Shown: piece by piece, positions 1 through 18,635 of the stretch
Numbering within the stretch: position 1 is the stretch's first letter
How the letters are laid out: each line of letters begins with the position of its first letter
Source: Vitis vinifera
Taxonomy: Eukaryota; Streptophyta; Magnoliopsida; Vitales; Vitaceae
Assembly: GCF_030704535.1 (NCBI RefSeq)
Contig: NC_081823.1
Coordinates: forward strand, 4,434,501-4,498,500
Direction: 5' to 3'
Length of the DNA stretch: 64,000 nt
The notes under the pieces: generated by a model
The model's input: only the letters and a program-made list of their open reading frames with translations
Told to the model about the DNA's origin: nothing
Database searches by the model: none
Position numbers and translations under genes: made by a program

Positions 1-743
1 TATACTGCTAGATGAAAACCTGAACCCCAAAATTTCAGACTATGGCTTGGCAATAATTTTTGGAGGGGGATAAAATGGAAGCAAAAACAGAGTAATTGTA
101 ACATAGTAAGTTCTGTACTTCAACTTTAGAAATGATGTGCTTTTCCCTTGAAATAACCTACATTTGAAATCTTCATGCAGTGGCTACACGTCCCCTGAGT
201 ATGTGATTGATTGCAAATCTTCTGTTAAATCCAATGTCTTTAGTTTTGGTGTGCTTCTGCTGGAGATTGTGGCTTGTATAAAGAACAGGGGGTTCTATCA
301 TTCAAACTACCACCATAATCTTCTGGGACATGCAAGTAGAAAGAAAGAAAATCCACCTCTGTCACACACACACATCAAAGACGCATGCCCTCTCTTGCTT
401 TTCTGACAAAGTATATGGCTTCCAATTGCTTTAGACATGGTTGCTTTGGAAACAAGACAAGGCCTTGGAAGTAATGGATGCATGTTTGGAGGACTCATAT
501 ATTGAATCCCAGCTACTAAGATGCATACAAGTCGGTTTATTATGTGTTGAAAACCTCCCAGCAGATAGACCAGCTATGTCATCTGTTATTTTCACGTTGG
601 GTAATGAGGGAGCAACACTACCTTAACCTAAACATCCTGGTTTCTTCATAGAAATAAGTACGATGGATACAGATGCAACAACAGGACGTGAAGAGTTACC
701 TTCAGAAAATGTAGTAACCATCGCACTGCCAGAAGGTAGATAA
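1..743 (+). pseudogene. 3' end of a broken G-type lectin S-receptor-like kinase (cut by window start)
   Basis: The window opens inside kinase exon 5, reading [20 protein letters not shown], the magnesium-loop region with DFG changed to DYG. An extra G and a small deletion then shift the frame before the intron-5 donor. Exon 6 (181-331, 151 nt, GYTSPEY start) and exon 7 (from 435) keep their splice sites. Exon 7 has a premature TAA at 624-626, where sister genes read CCT CAA CCT AAA, and a second stop further on. The ancestral terminator is probably the TAA at 741-743. Exon sizes match the intact copies downstream, so this is a decayed member of the same array. Its 5' part lies outside the window. 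Confidence 0.88.
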
Positions 744-1389
744 AGGATTCAAGCACTGTGTCAGCATGTGCAGGGTGCATCCAAGGTTTAATTCATGTAG
801 GATATAGCACTAGGCTCTTCAATGGATGGGCACCAATTTCCTTAAGGTTGCAAAACTAGATTACAGCTTGGCCCCAAGGAGGCCAAGGTGTTGGATTTAC
901 TGCACTAGAACCATATCTGCTGAGCTTCATAATCCTCTAAATGTATGAATAAAATGTGCTGGAGCGTGTCCTCTATGGCAGTTCAGGACAGTGTGACTTG
1001 TAACTTAAAACTCACTAGTACAACTTTTGAAATTTATATTTTCACAGGATCAAGTTGGGTATATGCACAAGAATGTGGATTCTGCAGTCAACTTGGCTGC
1101 TTCACTTTCTTTTCCTCAGAGTTCACATTTATAGGGCTTATATAGATGCTGAGCTATACAAAAAATCTTGATTTGAAATCTCAAGAATTTCTAGAGGTGT
1201 TCAAAATCCTTTGAAATGTCCTTGGGATGTGCAATGAGCTTGCAACAAATTGGAGTGAATGGAGATAAACAAATTGAAAATCAAATGAGAGGATTTGAAG
1301 CTTAAACAAATAAACACCTTCACATGATAAGGTGTGAATCTCTACTGTCTCTCTCAAGTTAGACATCTTTTAACTTCTTTTCATCTTCC
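744..1389. other. 3' flank of the broken receptor
   Basis: No gene seen. About 950-1090 resembles the downstream flank of receptors A, B and C (GTTCAGGACAGTGTGACTTG against GCTCAGGGCACTGAAATCTG, then a shared ACTCACTAGTA stretch). It is probably a duplicated 3'-UTR or flank. Small open frames here have no recognisable domain. Confidence 0.55.
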
Positions 1390-2640
1390 CAGAAGCTTCA
1401 AAATTTTTTGCAAAACATTAACTTGAATACTATACAGTGGCAAACCTTAGTGGGAGCTTTCAAATTATTTAGGAGAAAGAATTCAAGAACTATGTAACAG
1501 ATGATTCACATAGGTTCTTTCCTTAGGACAAACATGGAAAGAATTCAGGTAAATGGAGATGAATGTTTATCAAATTAACAGAGACAAACCTGCCAAGCAA
1601 CCATTGAGATGCTGCAAGCTCAATTCAGATAGTTTGATCTTGCAACATTTTTTCCAATTAATTGAGGGGGCATAAGAGAAGACACTGATTTTACATCTTG
1701 GTAACTTGTTTTTCATTGGAATTGGAAAATTCCAAGTTACCCTGTTCAGACAATTCTTCCAATTGAAATGATTGAGCCCTTAAACTTGCATAGCACAGTA
1801 CACTGTTAAGATTCTGGAGTCTTTGAAGACTGCAACCTGATCCACTTGATGCTGTGTCATGGTTCTATTAACTAGCTGGTCATGTCTTAACCCCCAGTTA
1901 TACCCCTAAAAAGATCTCTGCTTTAATTAGAATCTCTTACTATATTCTTCCTAAACATAATATTTTAAAAGAAATTAACATATTCCTATATGAAAATATT
2001 GTCATTGGATACCCTTTTTAAAATAATAGAAAAATTCTTACAAAAAATATATCTTAATAAGAAAATATCAAAGACTTACGTGTTGACTCAAAAAGAAATT
2101 TGATACACTTTCCACCACATGCTTTATTCAAACTCAAATGTGCTTAGCATACATATGAACACGAGGGGAAGTGAGGAATGAAGCAATTAAACCAAAGTGA
2201 TTTAACATTTTTTTTTTTTTTTGTGGAGAAGAATTTAGTATTTTAAGCTTGACTTTGACTCAAAACCTTTTGTTCATTTGGGAAAATTGAATGTGAAGCT
2301 GCCCATAAGCTAACCCGAAAAGACATGTATTTATTGTTCCTTTTAATTATCAATTTTATTTTGGGCATGACCTAGATTGAGAAAGGTCCAATAAGGCTTA
2401 TATATATAGAAGGGGATCTTAATGTACAAAAGTGATGGATGAAGTGCATTCGTCCGCATGAAAAGAAGTAAGGTCCACTTCTTAATGGGAATTAGGTGGA
2501 GAATCAATGATGGCCATATTTTGCTACCTACTGCATTAGATTGTGCTTAAGGCTTATCTAGGGAAGGTAAGACCATTGCACTTTACTATGATCCACTACC
2601 TCATGCTCGTGTGATGATTATGGTATACGTGACACTTTTA
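1390..2640 (+). repeat. Orphan copy of the duplicated receptor upstream block
   Basis: This stretch matches, piece by piece, the DNA upstream of receptors A, B and C. 1396-1484 matches 11287-11370 upstream of B. 1500-1880 matches 6590-6960 upstream of A and 27590-27930 upstream of C. 1970-2130 matches 11715-11870. 2110-2640 matches 26750-27230. No receptor reading frame follows it directly, so it looks like a promoter block whose gene was lost or that was duplicated alone. Confidence 0.7.
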
Positions 2641-4075
2641 ACGTAAATTCAATTTTTTTGAATCTGTATCATTTATATAAAATGATGTAAAGTGTTTTTT
2701 CAAAAGACATCTTTAAAAGTGATAAAAAGTGTTGTAGATTTGAAAATAGTTTTCATTGTACTGTATTTTAAAAAATTAATTTTAAATTCACTGTACAATT
2801 ATCAAAAATCTGACTGAATGTGGTATTCTTCCAATTATTAAATGCATCTAGCAAAAAGGTCCAACGTGTTGCAAAAATCATAAATAAATGAACATATCAA
2901 ACTATCGGATTAGCTGTTAGGGTAGGGCTTTTTAACTTGTACGGATATTTTAAAAAATAATTCTTCAAAAACGGTAATTTGAAAAATAATTCTTAAAATA
3001 TGGTAGGTATAAAAATATTTTCAAATCTACGACACTTTTAGCCACTTTGAAAGATATTTTTTGAAGAGACACTTTCTATATTTTTCATATCAATCATAAA
3101 TGTTAAAAAAAAAAAAATTGAATCTACACTAAAGGTGTCTCTTGAAGAGACTTCTTTGGTAATTCCATAAAATTGAATTTATGTTAAAGGTGTCTCTTCA
3201 AAAGACACTTTTCCATAATTTTTTTATTAGTAATAGACGTTAAAAAAAAATTGAATTTATACTAAAGAAATATCATTTTTACAATACCATAAAATCAAAT
3301 TAATACCAAAGGTGTTTCTTGAAGAGACACCTTTGATAATTTTCATATCAGTCACACAGTGAAAAAAAATTGAATTTACATTGAAGGAGTCTATACAATT
3401 CCACAAAATTGAGTTTATACTAAATGTATCTTTTGAAGAAACATTTTCCACAATTTTTATATTAGTCACCTATCGAAGAAATTAAATTTATACTAAAAGT
3501 GTCTCTTGAAGGAAAACCTTTTAATATAAATTTAATTTTATGGAATTGTGGAATGTGTCTTTTAAAAATATATTTTTAGTATAAATTCAATTATTTCAAT
3601 GAATGACTGATACAAGAATTGTTGAAGGTGTCTCTTCAAGAGACACCTTTAATATAAATTTAATTTTATGAAATTATAAAAAGTGTCTTAAGAAGACATC
3701 TTTAATATAAATTCAATTTTTTTATTATGCAACTTATATGAAAACTGTGAAAATTGTCTATTTAAAAGACACTTTTAATATAAATTAGATTTTATAGAAT
3801 TATAAAAGGTGTCTTTTGAAGAGACACTTTTAATGTAAATTCAAAATTTTTTTAACATGTATTATATAAAAAATATGGAAGGTGTTTCTTGAAGAGATAC
3901 TCTCAATGTAAATTCAATTTTTTTGAACGTGTATCATTTATATAAAAATGATGTAAAATGTCTTTTCAAGAGACACCTTTAAAAATGACAAAAAGTATTG
4001 TAGATTTAGAAATAATTTTCATTATACTGTATTTTAAAAAATTAATTTTAAATTCACCGTACAATTATCAAAAAT
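2632..4075. repeat. Palindromic repeat array inside a large imperfect inverted repeat
   Basis: About 14 copies of a degenerate palindrome, GGTGTCTCTTCAAGAGACACC at its best (about 3629-3649, 12-bp arms), spaced roughly 55-130 bp. Copies lie near 2690, 3050, 3134, 3190, 3310, 3421, 3498, 3550, 3628, 3680, 3750, 3808, 3880 and 3955, joined by AT-rich spacers of the type TTAATATAAATTCAATTTT. Spacers left of about 3510 are the reverse complement of those to the right, so the whole array folds on itself. The right-hand end (3898-4072) also occurs as a direct repeat at 2632-2812. Likely a foldback-type or non-autonomous DNA element; family not recognised. Confidence 0.7.
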
Positions 4076-6319
4076 CCTTATAGGTACCACAAACAACTCT
4101 TTGGTGCCATACCTCCAAATGGTCACAAGTGAGATTGTGATCAGTCTAAAGCAATTATAATAAAAATTAGTAATTTGTCACATCAACTTTTAATGTTTTT
4201 AGAATATCATCTATCATGCATTTCAATTTTATTTATAATATTTATTTTATTGATTAAAAATTATAATTTAATGTATCTTGCCTAATATTAATCTATACTA
4301 AATTAAAAATACGACACTTATAAAACATTTCTATCCAAAAATACCTTTATAAACCTGTCTTTCCACATGAAAGATGTCTTTTCTTGTCGTAACTCTTTCC
4401 TATGATAACAATTGAGAGCTAAAAATAACTAAAGAAAAGTTTTTCAAATCCATTTGCTTATAAATTCTCTTTCAATGAATATTTTTTTTTCTAAGTTTCT
4501 CATTTGATCTCTGCATTTGCCTTCTACTCACTACCATGTTTCTCAACAAGGATCTAAGTATCTAAATTCTCTATTATTTTATTTATTTATTTATTTTATA
4601 TTGACTTTTGGTTTTGTTTTTTACAATGCCCATTTGTGTTTATAACCATTCACCCCCAAAACGTTATCATAATTGTTAGAACTATGTCTTCATTGTCCGA
4701 TATTGACATATTGTCGGTTTGAAAATGGGTATGAATTATAATATAACTTCATAATAATAATAATAATAATCACAACCAAAGTGATAAATTAATTGTTTCA
4801 AAATAATTATATTTATTTTAAATGTTTTCTACCTTTTTTCTTTACTAAAAATAAAACTTAAAGCAACGGTAATATTTTAAAGAAATAATTAATATTATAA
4901 AATTTGGTTTAGTCAAAAACAATTATTTAAATAAATTGAGGTTCCATTTGAATAGTTTATTTTTATTTTTATTTTTTTATTTATTTATTTTTTTTTAACT
5001 TAGTTGAAAGCTAAAATTGAAGCAAATCATGATTTTTTGAACAAAAAAAATATTAAAAAAAAATCATGAAATATGAAAAACTTCTCAATAAAACTTTGAA
5101 ACAACCTTTTTACACACTTCCATATTAAAAATTCCCTTCAAGGCCAAAAGCATAAAAGCTCTTATCAGTTTTTAAAAATAAATTTTCAAATTTTCAAAAA
5201 TTGATCCAAATAGAACCTAAATTAAGAATATGTTTTTATGAAAATAAATTTTAAATTTCTATTTTAACTAATTTTCTTAAAATGTTAAAACTTTCTAACA
5301 TAAATATTACTGATAATTAGTTGCATATTATGTAAAAAACATGTTTGTTGATTTATTTGTTCTATTTTTTTTTTATTAACTCAACCAAACATAATCTTTT
5401 TTTAAACAAAAATGGTTTTCTAAAATTCAGTTCCCAAATACCATTTTTTTTTTTATTTGAAAACACCAAAAACCGTTGTTCAAAACAATTTTAAAAAACA
5501 ACAATCATACAGACCCTTAAATTTTATCCATTGTATTATAACACAAATTGTGAAGTGTTAATTGAAGTTTGATATACACATAATTTCTGTTTTTATTTTA
5601 ATATAATGACTACAAATTTATTATTGAGAAGTAAAAAGGAAAATACAAACATTCTTTTTTTTCTTTTCTTTTCTTTCTCTTCTTATTTTTTTTCTTTTTT
5701 CTTTTTATAAAAAAAACAGTGACATTTTTTTCTTTCATTCTCTTCTTTTACAAATGTACTCCTTTTCTTTTATATATTTCCATATTTTACGCAAGTAAAT
5801 GAAGGACAAAAGAAATAGATTAGGTGATAAATAAGGATGAAATAAAAAACAAATTATTATCCATAAGAAAAATGTGTATCTTTTAAAAAAAAATTCACAA
5901 AGATAATTATATTAAGAGTTATTTATATTATTTTATATATTTATATATTATTTCAATTGGTTTTAAAATATATAAAAATATTTTCTTTAAATAATTTCCA
6001 AATAAACTACCTTTTTTAATAATGAATATATAAAATAAAATTTCAAATTTAATTTAAATTATTCAAAAAGTTTGAAACTAATAAGGTAATAGAATTATAT
6101 AGAATGGTACAAGAAATAGAAATATTATTAATATGAAAGAAATATTAATATAAATAAAACACTATTTTATATATATATTTGAAAACAAATATTATATATC
6201 TTATAAATATTTTTATTTATTTATTAGACTAAAGTATTGTAAATGAATATATTTTTATATTAAAATAATCCAGTTGATTAATTGTAAATATATCATAATG
6301 CACGTATTTGATGATAAAT
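4076..6319. other. AT-rich intergenic DNA
   Basis: No gene seen. Very AT-rich, with poly-A/T runs, an (AAT)n microsatellite near 4750-4768, and low-complexity T-rich stretches near 5640-5710. Text such as ATCATACAGACCCTTAA near 5505-5520 resembles MITE-type repeats. Together with 2641-4075 it separates two pieces of the upstream block that are contiguous before receptor C, so much of it is probably inserted DNA. Confidence 0.5.
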
Positions 6320-7056
6320 GCATAGAATGAGGATTCTGCTGTCCGATGGATGATGCTGCAGTCCCTGTTTCAAGGCTGCTGTATCCAATATAGCAGATCG
6401 ATCTGTGGAAAAATTAATGTTTTATTGTTTGAGAGCCTTCAATTTTATTCATACTTCTCACCAATCTTATGGTATATAATCCTGTGAAGTTACCAGTTAT
6501 CACTGAAAAGTACTACCCACCAGAGTATAATAGTCATCCAATCTTATACTAGTCAACAATGATTTACATGGTTCCTTCTTTCGGACTACCATTGAAAGAA
6601 TTCAGGTAAATGGAGATAGATGTTTATCAAATTAACAAAGACAAACCAGACATCGAGATTGGCATGCCAAGCAACCATTGAGATGGTAGCTGCTTCCAGG
6701 CTCTAGAACACAAACTCATTTCAGATAGTATGATCTTCTGACATTTTTTTCAATTGGATTAGGGAACATTTGGGAGACTCAATAATTTTGCATTTTGGTA
6801 ACTTGTTTTTCATTGGAATTGGAAAATTCCAAGTCACCCTGTTGAGACAGTTCTTCCAATCGAAATGCGCTACTCTGTTGGACTTGGACTGAAAGCCTGG
6901 CCAAGTCAAAAACCGCAACCTTATCCTCTTGATGCTGCGTCTTGGTTGCTGAAGAGGAGCTGTCTGACAAATTCTAGGAAAAACCTACGTTAGAGAAATT
7001 TTAGTATTTATTTTAACTAGTATATAGAAGTCTTCTTTTCATCTGTGAAAATTTCG
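6320..7056 (+). promoter_or_regulatory. Upstream block of receptor A
   Basis: Homologous to 27370-27997 before receptor C and in part to 11880-12046 before B. Shared pieces include CAAGGCTGCTGTATCC, a TTAATGTTTTATTGTTT stretch and CTTGATGCTGYGTCTTGG. The last 95 bp (GGAAAAACCTAC to the start codon) are nearly the same in A and B, with a TATA-like TAGTATATAG at 7017-7026 about 30 nt before the ATG. If that is the true TATA box the 5' UTR is very short; an upstream start site is equally possible. Confidence 0.5.
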
Positions 7057-10392
<3,336 letters not shown>

Positions 10393-10575
10393 TGAATTAG
10401 TTATGCAGGTGCCAGCTTCTCTGACTGAAACGGCTTGCAAAGGTTCCTCTGTTGCAGCTCAGGGCACTGAAATCTGCAACTTAAGACTCACTAGTAGAAT
10501 TTCTAAATTCAGATTCCCTCTGGATCTGGTTGGTAGTAAGCAGAAGAACATGTATTCTACAGTCACTTTATATTC
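10393..10575. other. 3' flank of receptor A
   Basis: Downstream sequence shared with receptors B (15359-15545) and C (31309-31500), including CAACTTAAGA, CACTAGTAGAATTTCTAAAT and AGCAGAAGAACATGTATTC. Probably the 3' UTR. No separate gene. Confidence 0.55.
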
Positions 10576-11145
10576 CACTTGTTGTAGAAGCCCAATTGGG
10601 GCTACAGCCGAACGCCCATTAAAAGCCCAAACCAATTGAGCCTAGAGGATGAGTGACAAAGCCCAATGCAATCTCAAGGCAAGGTGTTTGTACCTTGCAT
10701 TTGATCCACTGAGCTTTAAAAGCAAAGGTGAGGCCATTGAGCTCTATGTCATGCTAAAGTAATAGCGTTGTAAAATTAAATACATAGCAAGATTAATGGT
10801 TTTTCTTCAAAAAATTTTTATGTAAATGTTTACATTCATGTTTATTTTCATAATAATAATTATTAAATTAATATAATAATTTTAAAATAATAAAATATAA
10901 AAATAAAGAGATAAAGTTAAATATTATGATTTTCTTTTTGTCTTAAACATATCTTTATATTTAAATATTATATATGTTCTATTTAATAAATTTTAAAATA
11001 TTAATATATTTATATTTATCTTTATAATTTAATTTGGTATGTGCAATATAAAACTGAAATATTATTAAAATTTGTAATTATATATTTTAAATTTCTTATA
11101 ATTTTTTTTTTGTATAATCTATAAATTATAAAATTATTATTTTAC
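10576..11145. mobile_element. Partial copy of the 16.1-17.1 kb TIR element
   Basis: From TAGAAGCCCAATTGGGGCTA onward this matches the interior and right part of the element at 16131-17123, including TGAGGCCATTGAGCTCTATG and AGCAAGATTAATGGTTTTT. The left terminal repeat is absent, so the copy is truncated. No coding potential is seen. Confidence 0.65.
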
Positions 11146-12046
11146 CAGTTTTCGTGAATGTAACAACCTACATCTCACAACTTTAAAACATATTTACAAA
11201 TTAAGAACTCATACATATATAGCGCCAAGATAAAGGAGAAAGTTTCTAACACTATATAAGCATAAACTCTTTTTAACTACAAAGCTTTAAAAATTTTTGC
11301 GAAACATTAACTTGAATGCTAGACAGTTGCAAACCTTAGTGGGAGTTTTCAAATTTTTTAAGAGAGAGAATCATGGTTTAAATATTGGTAAATATGGAAT
11401 ATTTGTACCTAAATTTTACAGATATATTGGAAATATCGGTGAATATTTTGACAAAAATATTGATAAGACAAAAATTATTCAAAATTTATAAAAATATTTT
11501 TAAAAATTAAAAAAATGATAAAATAAATAAAAATACACATGTTAAAGTTATTTTCTAAACATAATTGATATAGATATGATCAAATAGAAAAATATCGATA
11601 AGTAAGGATAAATCAATCTTAATAATTTATTATTTATCCAATCAAATTAATTTTAATTTATAAAATATTAGAATTTCATTATTTTTGAATAAATTTATAT
11701 TTTTAATATTTTAAACACATTCCTATGCGAAAATATCAGATACTTTTTAAATAACAATGAAAAGTTCTTACAAAAAATATATCTTAATAAGAAAATATCA
11801 AAGACTTACATATTATTTCGAAAAGAAATTTAAAACACTTTCCAACATATAAAGTGCTTTATTCAACCAATAGTAACAAAGACGAGCTTTGACTTGGACT
11901 GAAAGCCTGGCCAAGTAAAAAACTGAAACCTTGTCCTCTTGATGCTGTGTCTTGGACAAATTCCAGGAAAAACCTACATTAGAGAAATTTTAGTATTTTT
12001 TAAAACTAGTGTATAGAAGTCTTCCTTTCATCTGTGAGAAGCGTCA
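11146..12046 (+). promoter_or_regulatory. Upstream block of receptor B
   Basis: 11287-11370 and 11715-11870 match the orphan block at 1396-1484 and 1970-2130. 11888-12046 matches the receptor A promoter, including GACTTGGACTGAAAGCCTGG and the final GGAAAAACCTAC-to-ATG stretch. Between them, 11375-11640 carries an ATATCGGTGAATATTT-type AT-rich dispersed repeat also seen near 53050-53110. TATA-like sequence just before the ATG is weaker (GTGTATAG). Confidence 0.5.
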
Positions 12047-15358
<3,312 letters not shown>

Positions 15359-16130
15359 AGAATTCAAACATCTGCTTTGTGAATTATTTATGCAGGTGCC
15401 AGCTTCTCTGACTAAAACGGCCTGCAAAGGTTCCTCTCTTGCGGCTCAGGGCACTGTAATCTGCAACTTAAGACTCACTAGTAGAATCTCTAAATTCAGA
15501 TTCCCTCTGGATCAGGTTGGTAATAAGCAGAAGAACATGTATTCAAACATCTGCAACTTATGTGCTACTCTCTTTTTTTTTTTTTTGTGTCTCCTCAGGG
15601 TGCATAGGACTTATAATTTGGTTCCAACCTTTTACTTTCAATTATCTCGAGAATTTTTGAAGTTCTAAAGTCCTTTGAAATATCAATAGGAAGTAAAGAT
15701 CAGACAATAAAAACTAATCAAATAAGGCTTCTACTTGTGACTGTTATAAAGCCATAGGATGATGGCTTGCAATAATTTCAGGTAAATAGGGGTAAGAATT
15801 GAAAATCAACAAAGACAAGTAGGAATCAGATGACTTCATATGAATTCTGTTGTCTCTTTGTGTATACTGAAAATTACAGTTTACTCAGCAGTAGGTAATG
15901 TGCTTCTGCAAGATCTCTCTAACATGAAACTAAAAGAGTTCTTCATCCCAAAAACACACACGCACACAAAGAATCTTCATGTCCAAATGACAATTTTTCT
16001 TCAAGTTAGTATTGTTGGAACCAATGATTCATTTAATACCGAGGCTCAAAAAAGAATTCCTTGCAATGGAGATCAACACAACTCCCATACATTTAAGATG
16101 AATTGACATTTGTGAAAAATTTAAGAGGAA
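15359..16130. other. 3' flank of receptor B, duplicated after receptor C
   Basis: Homologous over most of its length to 31309-32140. It holds a T-run near 15572-15585 and an (AC)n-like tract near 15953-15968 that is longer in the C copy (32041-32062). No gene seen; the short open frames are not conserved between the copies. Confidence 0.65.
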
Positions 16131-16897
16131 CCAATGTTTTGAAAACTGGACCGTGTACTGGCCATCTCTCTGGTCCGGTTTGCCCCGGGAACCGTTTTCA
16201 TGTTAAAACGGTGTTGAACCGCTGAACCGTCCAGCTTCCTAAGAACCGGTCAAGCCCAAGCCTGGGCCAAACTTCCACTTGCCGTAGAAGCCCAATAGGG
16301 GCTACAGCCAGACACCCGTTAAAAGCCCAAACCAGTTGAGCCCTAGAGGGTTTAAACGAGCACCAAAGCCCAATCCAATCTCTAGGCTAGGTTGCTTTTT
16401 GTGTTGCAAGGTATTTGAGGCTAGGTTTGGGCCAAACTTCCACTTGCTGTAGAAGTCCAATAGGGGCTGCAGCCAAACACCCATTAAAAGCCCAAACCAG
16501 TTGAGCCCTAGAGGGTTGAAAGGAGGGCCAAAGCCCAATCCAATCTCAAAAGCCCAAACCAGTTGAGCTTGTGCAGAGATTTGATCCACTGACTCCAGCT
16601 TTAAAAGCAAGGATGAGGCCATTGAGCTATATGACATGCTAATAAAGTAATAGCGTTGTAAAACTAAATATATAGCAAGATTAATGGTTTTTTTTCAAAA
16701 AATATTCGTGTAAATATCTACATTCATGTTTATTTTTATAATAATAATTATCAAATTAATATAAATAATTAATATAATAAATTTAAAATAATAAAATACA
16801 AAAACAAGGAGATAAAATTAGATATTTTGATTTTTTTTTTTGTCTTAAACATATCTTTATACTTAAATATTATACATGTTCTTTTTAATAAAGTTTA

Positions 16898-16930
<33 letters not shown>

Positions 16931-17123
16931 GAAATTAAATATTGTTAAAATTTGTAATGATATAATTTAAATTTCTTATATTTATTTTTTTATTTTATAT
17001 AATATATAAATTATATAATTATTACATTATTAGTTTGATTATAACTAAGTCATCGATTCGAATAGTGAATCGAAAATCAATAATATTTTTTATTCAATAA
17101 TCCATCCGATTCTAAAAACATTG
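16131..17123. mobile_element. Non-autonomous TIR DNA element
   Basis: Terminal inverted repeats: CCAATGTTTTGAAAAC at the left and TTCTAAAAACATTGG at the right (10 outer bp perfect). The left part carries CGGTCC/AACCGGT-type GC-rich text, the rest is AT-rich with a (TA)n run near 16899-16926. An internal tandem duplication of about 165 bp (units starting near 16272 and 16437, CACTTGCYGTAGAAGYCCAA) is present. AGGAA is found on both sides (16126-16130 and 17125-17129), a possible but imperfectly placed target duplication. No transposase frame; superfamily not assigned. The homologous flank of receptor C lacks it. Confidence 0.7.
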
Positions 17124-17457
17124 GAAGGAACTTAAGAAGTTGTATACCCTAGTTTGTTTTAAGAAACTTATCTATAACCAATTTTGTTAACTATTTTGCA
17201 ATTTAAACATGCTTGAATTGGTCAAGTTGAGAAGTGTGGCATCCACCTTAGTAGACTTGACATTGGACACTGGAAAGTCCAAGTGATCCCTTGTCAGTTT
17301 TACACTGACGGGATGGATTCTATTGACCGTAGTATGGTAGTTCTGCCACATGCTACACTAGAAACTACAGAATTCAATTATCCTACTTCACTTGTTCATG
17401 ATCTATACCTATATATTTTCATCCATCTAATAAAATCTATCTTATCAGCAAGTAGAA
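17124..17457. other. Upstream sequence of receptor relic P1
   Basis: The last 85 bp (ACTTCACTTGTTCATGATCT and onward) match 32528-32598 before relic P2. The rest has no recognised feature. Confidence 0.5.
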
Positions 17458-18635
17458 ATGTTGATAGACAACCGTATCATCTCCGCCTTCGTTTTTGCCT
17501 TGATTTCTTTCTTAATCCTCTTGGAATTCTCGATTGCATTTGATACTATAGTTAAGAGTCAATCCTTAAGTGATGGCGAGACTTAAGAATCCTCAGGCCA
17601 AAGCTTTGAGCTAGGCTCCTTCTCTCCTGGAAAGTCGAAGAATAGGTACTTAAGAATATGGTATAAAAGTACCCCACAGACAGATGTTTGGGTTGCAAAG
17701 CAGATTCTTATGGAGTTTTAACTGTCACCGATAGTGGAGAACTTGCTCTTCTCAATCAAACAAAGAGTGTACTTTGATCTTCAAATTCATCAAAGAGTAG
17801 CAGAAAATCCAGTTGCACAGCTCCTACAGACTGGAAACCTAGTTCTCAAGGATGATATTCAAGAGAGTTCTCAGAGTTATCTATGGCAGAGCTTTGATCA
17901 TCCAACAGACTCAATGTTAGCAGGAATGAAGATAGGCAGGAACTTAAAGATTGGCTTAGAACGATATTTAAAATCATGGGAAAGTGTTGATGATCCATCT
18001 ATCAGAGATTTCACTTACAGAATTGAAGTTCGTGGGCTGCCTCAAATGGTTGTTAGCATGGGATCTGAAAAAAGGCATCGCTCTGGGCCATGGAATGGAA
18101 CTCAAAACAATGGTCTCCCAATGGGCCAGCTTTTGTATTTACTGAGGATGTGTTGTTTATACTGCATGAGCCTAACAATGAACCACTCAGGTTTGCTCCA
18201 GCGTCTTGTTTTGCACCCAAGAAGCTCTGAATGGGTTGTCATGTACTCAAATCCCGATGACCCTTCTGACAGGTATGGGCAGTGTGGTGTTAATGACATT
18301 TGCAAAATCAACAAGTCACCAATTTGCGAGTGTTTGACAGGGTTTGCACAAAAATCACAAGAGAAATGGAAAGTACTTGATGCATCTGATGGTTGCATGC
18401 GAAGAATGTCGTTGGGCTGCCATAGTGGAGGGGTGTTCGTAAAGGTTGCAGGAGTAAAATTTCCCGACTTGATAAGAGTGTCATTTGCATAAGAGTATGA
18501 GCCTTAAGGAATGAGAGGTGGAGTGCTTGAAGAATTGTTCATGTACAGCATATGCTAATTCAAATTTTAATGGAAGCTGTTTGATGCGGTTGGGTGACTT
18601 AATCGATAACAGAGAGTTGACTTCAGAAAAGAGTG
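17458..18635 (+). pseudogene. Receptor relic P1: decayed ectodomain exon only
   Basis: Begins with an ATG (17458) and signal-peptide-like text, then B-lectin, S-locus glycoprotein and EGF-like segments (CGVNDICKINKSPICECLTG) and part of PAN. It is broken by a stop soon after the signal peptide (GAG ACT TAA), a small deletion after VWVAK, a TGG-to-TGA change in the VWSS-like stretch, a deletion after NGLPMG, and a TGC-to-TGA change in PAN. Homology stops at about 18635; exons 2-7 are absent. Its partner is relic P2 downstream of receptor C. Confidence 0.88.

Noticed and set aside
2632-4075. CRISPR-like array of short palindromic repeats
   Set aside because: Spacing is irregular, spacers are AT-rich and related to each other, orientation flips in the middle, and the DNA is plant nuclear with no cas genes.
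7045-7056. Earlier start of receptor A at 7045, and similar extensions at 27959 and 59279
   Set aside because: They begin with GTG or TTG; the first ATG in each case matches the METH or MKxx starts of sister genes.
16302-16637. Minus-strand 111-codon frame with an internal repeat (GLNWFGLL)
   Set aside because: It lies wholly within the non-autonomous TIR element; the repeat comes from the element's tandem duplication.
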